From positions 1 to 8,678 of the forward strand of contig JAGCTA010000252.1 in the NCBI GenBank assembly GCA_017963875.1: 8,678 nt of DNA, given 5' to 3'. The stretch is from Victivallales bacterium. Lineage in GTDB: Bacteria > Verrucomicrobiota > Lentisphaeria > Oligosphaerales > Oligosphaeraceae. Position numbers and translations under genes: made by a program. The first letter of the stretch is position 1, and every line of letters begins with the position of its first letter. Under the pieces are notes generated by a model that saw nothing but the letters and a program-made list of their open reading frames with translations, did no database searches and was not told the DNA's origin. Below are positions 5,186 to 8,678 of the stretch, piece after piece.

Positions 5186-7612
5186 TTATCCGAAGTGAAG
5201 CGAATTTAGGAAATCACGGACTTTTTCCATATTGAGCGGTTTAAGCAGAACACCTGAAAAGCCTAAATCCACGTATTGGTTTTTAATGTCTGCATCCGCC
5301 GTCAGGACATAGACTGGCAGGTTCTGGTGCTTTTTCTCCTCTCTGATTTTCTTGACGAGTTGGTCTCCGCTGAGGTCGGGCATCCAAAGGTCTGTGATAA
5401 TCAAATCGAAGTCCTTTTTCTGTAGTGCGTTATATGCTTCTGTCCCAGAATTTGCGCATGTGACATCCGAAATGCCGTTCCGTTTAAGGATTGCCTTAAG
5501 CACCTGCAAGTTGAGGCTGACATCATCTGCAAGTAGGATGGACACGTTTGATAATTCTTTTTTTTGTTCCTGAACTGGAGCCTTGTCTGTCTTAGCGTCC
5601 TTGGATAAAAAATGCACTTGTTTGAAAGTGCAGGTGAATGTACTTCCCTTGCCCAGAGTGCTTTCCAGTGAGATGCTGCCATTCATGCGGTCTGCGATGC
5701 TTTTGCAGATGGCGAGCCCCAGCCCCGTGCCTCCAGTCTGGGAATAATTGTTGATTTGGACGAATGGCTTGAGGAGTTTTGATTTGTCTTCTTCCGCAAT
5801 GCCGACGCCAGTATCCTCCACTGACATTGTCAACGTGCCCGTATTGGATGACTCGGGTTGGAAAGAGGCGTGGATGGCGATATGCCCCTCGTTGGTGAAT
5901 TTGATTGCATTGCTGATGAAATTCAAGAGAATTCTGCTCAGGCATTTGCGGTCGAGTTCGATGCAAGGCAGATTCGGTGTGTCCTGAATGAGTTCCAGAT
6001 GCTTTTCTTCCGCACTTTTTGATATTGTTAGCAGTACTTGTTTGACAAGTGGTCCGATTTCGACTTTTTCATTGGTGAATTCCATTTTGTCGGCTTCAAG
6101 TTTTGCGAGGTCCAGCACATCATTGATGAGGTGCAGCAGCGTATTGCCGCTGAAGATGATGTTGTCAAGATATTGCTCGCGAACGTCCTTGGAATCAACG
6201 CCTTCCTTGAGCAGTTCAGAAAAGCCAATGATGGAATTAAGCGGCGTGCGGATGTCATGGCTGACAGACGCAAAGAAAAAACTTTTTGCCTTTTCTGCGG
6301 CGATGGCCTTGTCGCGTTCTTCCTGCAATGTCTGAAGAAGGTTTGTCCGCTGGAGAATCAATTCGGTGGTATGAACGAAATTGTCCAAGACGGTAATATC
6401 GTCTTCATTGAGTTCCTTGTCGATGTCCTTGAAATAAATGCAAAGGATGCCCCAGAAGTTGTCATGGAGCATGATTCTGCAAGCCCAAATTGAGTGGAAT
6501 TTGAAGAAACTGACGATGTCCCGCGAGATTGGGCAGTTGGGCGAGTCGTTGAGGTTGCAGAGGGACAACAGCCTTGTTTCCTTGAAATAGTTTTCCCACG
6601 TTGAATACTCGATGGTGTTTTTCATGCTTTCCAGTTTGGAGAGAGTATTCAGCGGCACGCCGTCCTTATAGGAATAGCATCCGATAGGCACGGATTCCTT
6701 TTTGTCTGAAAAATGGATGGCATATCCGCCATCGGCATGGAAATACTCGCAGATGGTCTGAATGACTTTTCGGAACGGGGCTTCGAGGTCGTTTCCCCCT
6801 GTGAGCATGGTTTCCATGCAGTTGTTGATTGCGGTCTGGAGTTTGAGGCTGGAGTTCTGATGTTCCGTCGCCGTCTGGATGATGTCGGTGATGTCCAGGA
6901 AGCCGCCGATGATGCCGTCGATGCCTTTTGTCGGGTTCGCCTGGCACCAACCGCTGTAGAAATGCGGTTCGCCAAACGAATAGGAAGTGAAGATGAACGT
7001 GGCATGTTCCGCCTGTTTTTGACTGACGGAGTGCATTAACGCGAAAACATGCGCGTAGTCTTCAGGCGCGATAAATTCATCCAGGGAATAGATGGTACCG
7101 TCAGGGTGGTGTGGGAAGAATTCTTCGGCATTCTGGTTGAATGCGTATTCCTGCAAATCATTGTCCGCCTGGAAGATGATGAATCCAATCATCCTGGCGG
7201 CCGCATCCATGATGTTCATTGCCTGATGCAGTGCGTCCTGGAGTTCCAGGACAGAGTTGTAGGCGTCCTGCTTGATGCCTGTGAACGAAAGGATGCAACA
7301 TTGGCCGACATGGGGGAGCATCAGATGCCGTGAGGCGCATACAGGCCAGTTGGTGGTGTCTCGCCCGATGCGCTTGAACAGGAAGTCCTGCTGGCCGACG
7401 GAGAGAATGACTGCGTCATCCTTGAATTCCCTGATGGCATTTGTCGGGAAGATGTTGAGGAAACTCTGCCCCACGATGTCATTCATGTTCAGCAACTGGA
7501 GCGCTTCGTCATTGGCATATACAATATTCCCACGGGGATTGTATGCAATAATCCCTTCAGCGACAAAATCATACAGTTGTGAGAAAAAGGATGAGGGCGT
7601 TTCCATTGGCAT
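5186..7612 (-). CDS. Soluble PAS-PAS-GAF hybrid histidine kinase with C-terminal receiver domain
   Basis: An 808-residue signalling protein. Domains in order: PAS (about 8-115, with VAEGIIAYNPRGNIVYAND); a second PAS-like domain (about 125-245, ending GGFLDITDI); a GAF-like domain (about 255-420); a coiled linker; HisKA with phosphoacceptor His452 in SHDIRTPLN; and HATPase with N box LLNFISNAIKFT (562-573), G1 box EDTGVGI (599-605) and G2 box GGTGLGLAI (627-635). The receiver domain follows, with acidic pair Asp696-Asp697 (LLADD), phosphoacceptor Asp741 in ITDLWMPDLSG, Thr771 and Lys791 (LLKPL). No membrane helices or signal peptide are visible, so it should be cytoplasmic and sense an internal or diffusible signal. 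There is no output domain; a phosphotransfer protein or separate regulator is needed, and none is in the window. The frame extends upstream to 7738, but that stretch runs through the codB terminator, so translation should start at 7612 (or ATG 7606). Neither has a clear ribosome binding site. Confidence 0.93.
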   Translation of the reverse strand: MPMETPSSFFSQLYDFVAEGIIAYNPRGNIVYANDEALQLLNMNDIVGQSFLNIFPTNAIREFKDDAVILSVGQQDFLFKRIGRDTTNWPVCASRHLMLPHVGQCCILSFTGIKQDAYNSVLELQDALHQAMNIMDAAARMIGFIIFQADNDLQEYAFNQNAEEFFPHHPDGTIYSLDEFIAPEDYAHVFALMHSVSQKQAEHATFIFTSYSFGEPHFYSGWCQANPTKGIDGIIGGFLDITDIIQTATEHQNSSLKLQTAINNCMETMLTGGNDLEAPFRKVIQTICEYFHADGGYAIHFSDKKESVPIGCYSYKDGVPLNTLSKLESMKNTIEYSTWENYFKETRLLSLCNLNDSPNCPISRDIVSFFKFHSIWACRIMLHDNFWGILCIYFKDIDKELNEDDITVLDNFVHTTELILQRTNLLQTLQEERDKAIAAEKAKSFFFASVSHDIRTPLNSIIGFSELLKEGVDSKDVREQYLDNIIFSGNTLLHLINDVLDLAKLEADKMEFTNEKVEIGPLVKQVLLTISKSAEEKHLELIQDTPNLPCIELDRKCLSRILLNFISNAIKFTNEGHIAIHASFQPESSNTGTLTMSVEDTGVGIAEEDKSKLLKPFVQINNYSQTGGTGLGLAICKSIADRMNGSISLESTLGKGSTFTCTFKQVHFLSKDAKTDKAPVQEQKKELSNVSILLADDVSLNLQVLKAILKRNGISDVTCANSGTEAYNALQKKDFDLIITDLWMPDLSGDQLVKKIREEKKHQNLPVYVLTADADIKNQYVDLGFSGVLLKPLNMEKVRDFLNSLHFG

Positions 7613-7696
7613 TGTGGGATGCGGGTTTAGAAATACACCGTTAGTAAACTTAATGCCATTTCTGCGCAGTGCAATAAAAATATGAGAAAAAAGATG

Positions 7697-7735
7697 AAAA
7701 AAAGCCTCCACGGGCGTGAAGATGCGGGTGGAGGC
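7697..7735 (-). terminator. Rho-independent terminator downstream of codB
   Basis: On the minus strand, a perfect 8-bp stem GCCTCCAC (7735-7728) / GTGGAGGC (7711-7704) with a 16-base loop is followed directly by seven T residues (7703-7697). It begins 24 bases after the codB stop and separates codB transcription from the kinase gene. The kinase must therefore have its own promoter in about 7613-7696, which I could not identify with confidence. Confidence 0.85.
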
Positions 7736-7759
7736 CAAAAGTCGTTGGGGATTAGGATG

Positions 7760-8678
7760 TTATTTCTGGCAGTTGCATCCGCACATGCTGCATGATGATT
7801 TGCCAAGTACCTTGACTAAAAGCGGATAGAGCACGAATGCCACGATGATGCCGTTGATGGACGTGATGCCGAAGGGGACGAAGTTGGCGACAAGGACACC
7901 AGCCGCCCATGAAATGATCGCGGGAATGCCTTTGGAGGGGACATCGTCTGCATTTGCCATCTTCTTCCTGACAAAGAAGAAATCGGAGGCGAGGACTGCG
8001 CCGATGGAGGGCAGGGTTGTGTTGAGGATGTTGAGGTATCCGCAGAAGTTGTTGTACAGGAATGTCGCCAGAAGGGTTCCAAGCAGTCCGTTGAAAATGA
8101 CGACGTATTTCTTGGGGAATCCAGTGATGTTGGAGATGCCAAGGCCCGATGTGTAGAGGGCATTGTCATTGGTTGTCCAGATATTGAGGCCAAGGACGAT
8201 GATGCCAGGGATGAGCAGACCTTGTTTGACCAGCACGACGGAGATGTCGTTCGTCTCGAAGAACATTCCGCCGACGGCCCCGAAGATGAACATCAGCGAG
8301 TTGCCGATGAAAAACGCCACGGCAGTCGTCCAGACGGCGATTTTCCGTGTTTTGGCGAAACGGACGAAGTCAGGCGTGCATGTGCCGCCAGAGATGAACG
8401 AGCCGACCGTCAGTGCGATGGCGGCACCAAGCGTGAGGGATGCCTCTGGCGACGGCGTGAAGTTGGAGAGTTTGGTCCATGCGTCAGGATTGTCGCAGAA
8501 TACTTTGATTGCTGAGAAGCCGCCTCCAATGGCGATGGCGGGGACGGCGACGAGGGAGATGATGGTCAACGCCGTGATGCCGAAATAGGCGGATGTTGAC
8601 ATCAGGATGCCAGCGGGGAGGACAAGCAACCAGATGTTGCAGTTGCAGCCTCTTTCCGCAAGGAAGGTCTGCACGGGA
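7760..8678 (-). CDS. codB: Cytosine permease (NCS1 family), 5' end outside window
   Basis: The last 305 residues of an inner-membrane nucleobase:cation symporter; E. coli CodB has 419, so about the first quarter is missing beyond the right edge. A GTG at 8674 is only an internal valine, because the frame continues to the edge. It follows E. coli CodB closely: YFGITALTIISLVAVPAIA, VGSFISGGTCTPDFVRFAKT, AFFIGNSLMFIFGAVGG, VLGLNIWTTNDNALYTSGLG and a late 'VLASDFFFVRKK' segment, with some eight hydrophobic helices visible. The family imports cytosine (with Na+ or H+) for salvage, where CodA deaminates it to uracil and ammonia. No codA is present downstream; a terminator follows at once, so a partner would have to lie upstream outside the window. 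An oddity is the short cysteine-rich C-terminus, SSCSMCGCNCQK, and a second GCNC in the loop near the right edge. Confidence 0.93.
   Translation of the reverse strand, partial: PVQTFLAERGCNCNIWLLVLPAGILMSTSAYFGITALTIISLVAVPAIAIGGGFSAIKVFCDNPDAWTKLSNFTPSPEASLTLGAAIALTVGSFISGGTCTPDFVRFAKTRKIAVWTTAVAFFIGNSLMFIFGAVGGMFFETNDISVVLVKQGLLIPGIIVLGLNIWTTNDNALYTSGLGISNITGFPKKYVVIFNGLLGTLLATFLYNNFCGYLNILNTTLPSIGAVLASDFFFVRKKMANADDVPSKGIPAIISWAAGVLVANFVPFGITSINGIIVAFVLYPLLVKVLGKSSCSMCGCNCQK

Noticed and set aside
7613..7738. Upstream extension of the hybrid kinase frame (42 extra residues from a TTG)
   Set aside because: It runs through the intrinsic terminator of codB. The first PAS domain begins just after the ATG pair at 7612/7606.

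Overview
The window looks like a stretch of chromosome from a Gram-negative-like bacterium of roughly balanced base composition. It carries six protein genes. No RNA genes, insertion sequences, phage genes or CRISPR arrays were seen. The lineage cannot be fixed from the sequence. The divergent 3-dehydroquinase-like protein and the unusual GMP synthase vaguely recall gut anaerobes, possibly of the PVC group, but that is only an impression.

Layout from left to right: (1) the 5' part of a type I 3-dehydroquinate dehydratase-like TIM-barrel gene, minus strand, cut by the left edge; (2) a 147-187 bp divergent spacer with a good sigma70-type promoter for gene 1 and a perfect inverted repeat over its -35 box; (3) a MATE-family multidrug/organic cation exporter, plus strand; (4) converging on it, a B12-binding-type radical SAM protein, minus strand, with an unusual CX4CX2C cluster motif; (5) guaA, minus strand, encoding a GMP synthase whose N-terminal glutaminase domain is shortened and lacks the catalytic residues; (6) a soluble PAS-PAS-GAF hybrid histidine kinase ending in a receiver domain, minus strand; (7) a strong intrinsic terminator; (8) the C-terminal three quarters of a CodB-type cytosine permease, minus strand, running off the right edge.

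The order of minus-strand transcription is codB | terminator | hybrid kinase - guaA - radical SAM gene. The terminator separates codB from the rest. The kinase, guaA and the radical SAM gene are spaced by 71 and 61 bp and could be one unit or could have internal promoters. A stable hairpin lies between guaA and the radical SAM gene.

The main discovery candidate is the GMP synthase. It keeps an intact ATP-pyrophosphatase and dimerisation half and about the first 80 residues of the amidotransferase fold, but the nucleophilic cysteine motif and the whole second half with the catalytic His/Glu are gone. It should therefore be either ammonia-dependent or dependent on a glutaminase encoded elsewhere. 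The second candidate is the CX4CX2C radical SAM enzyme.
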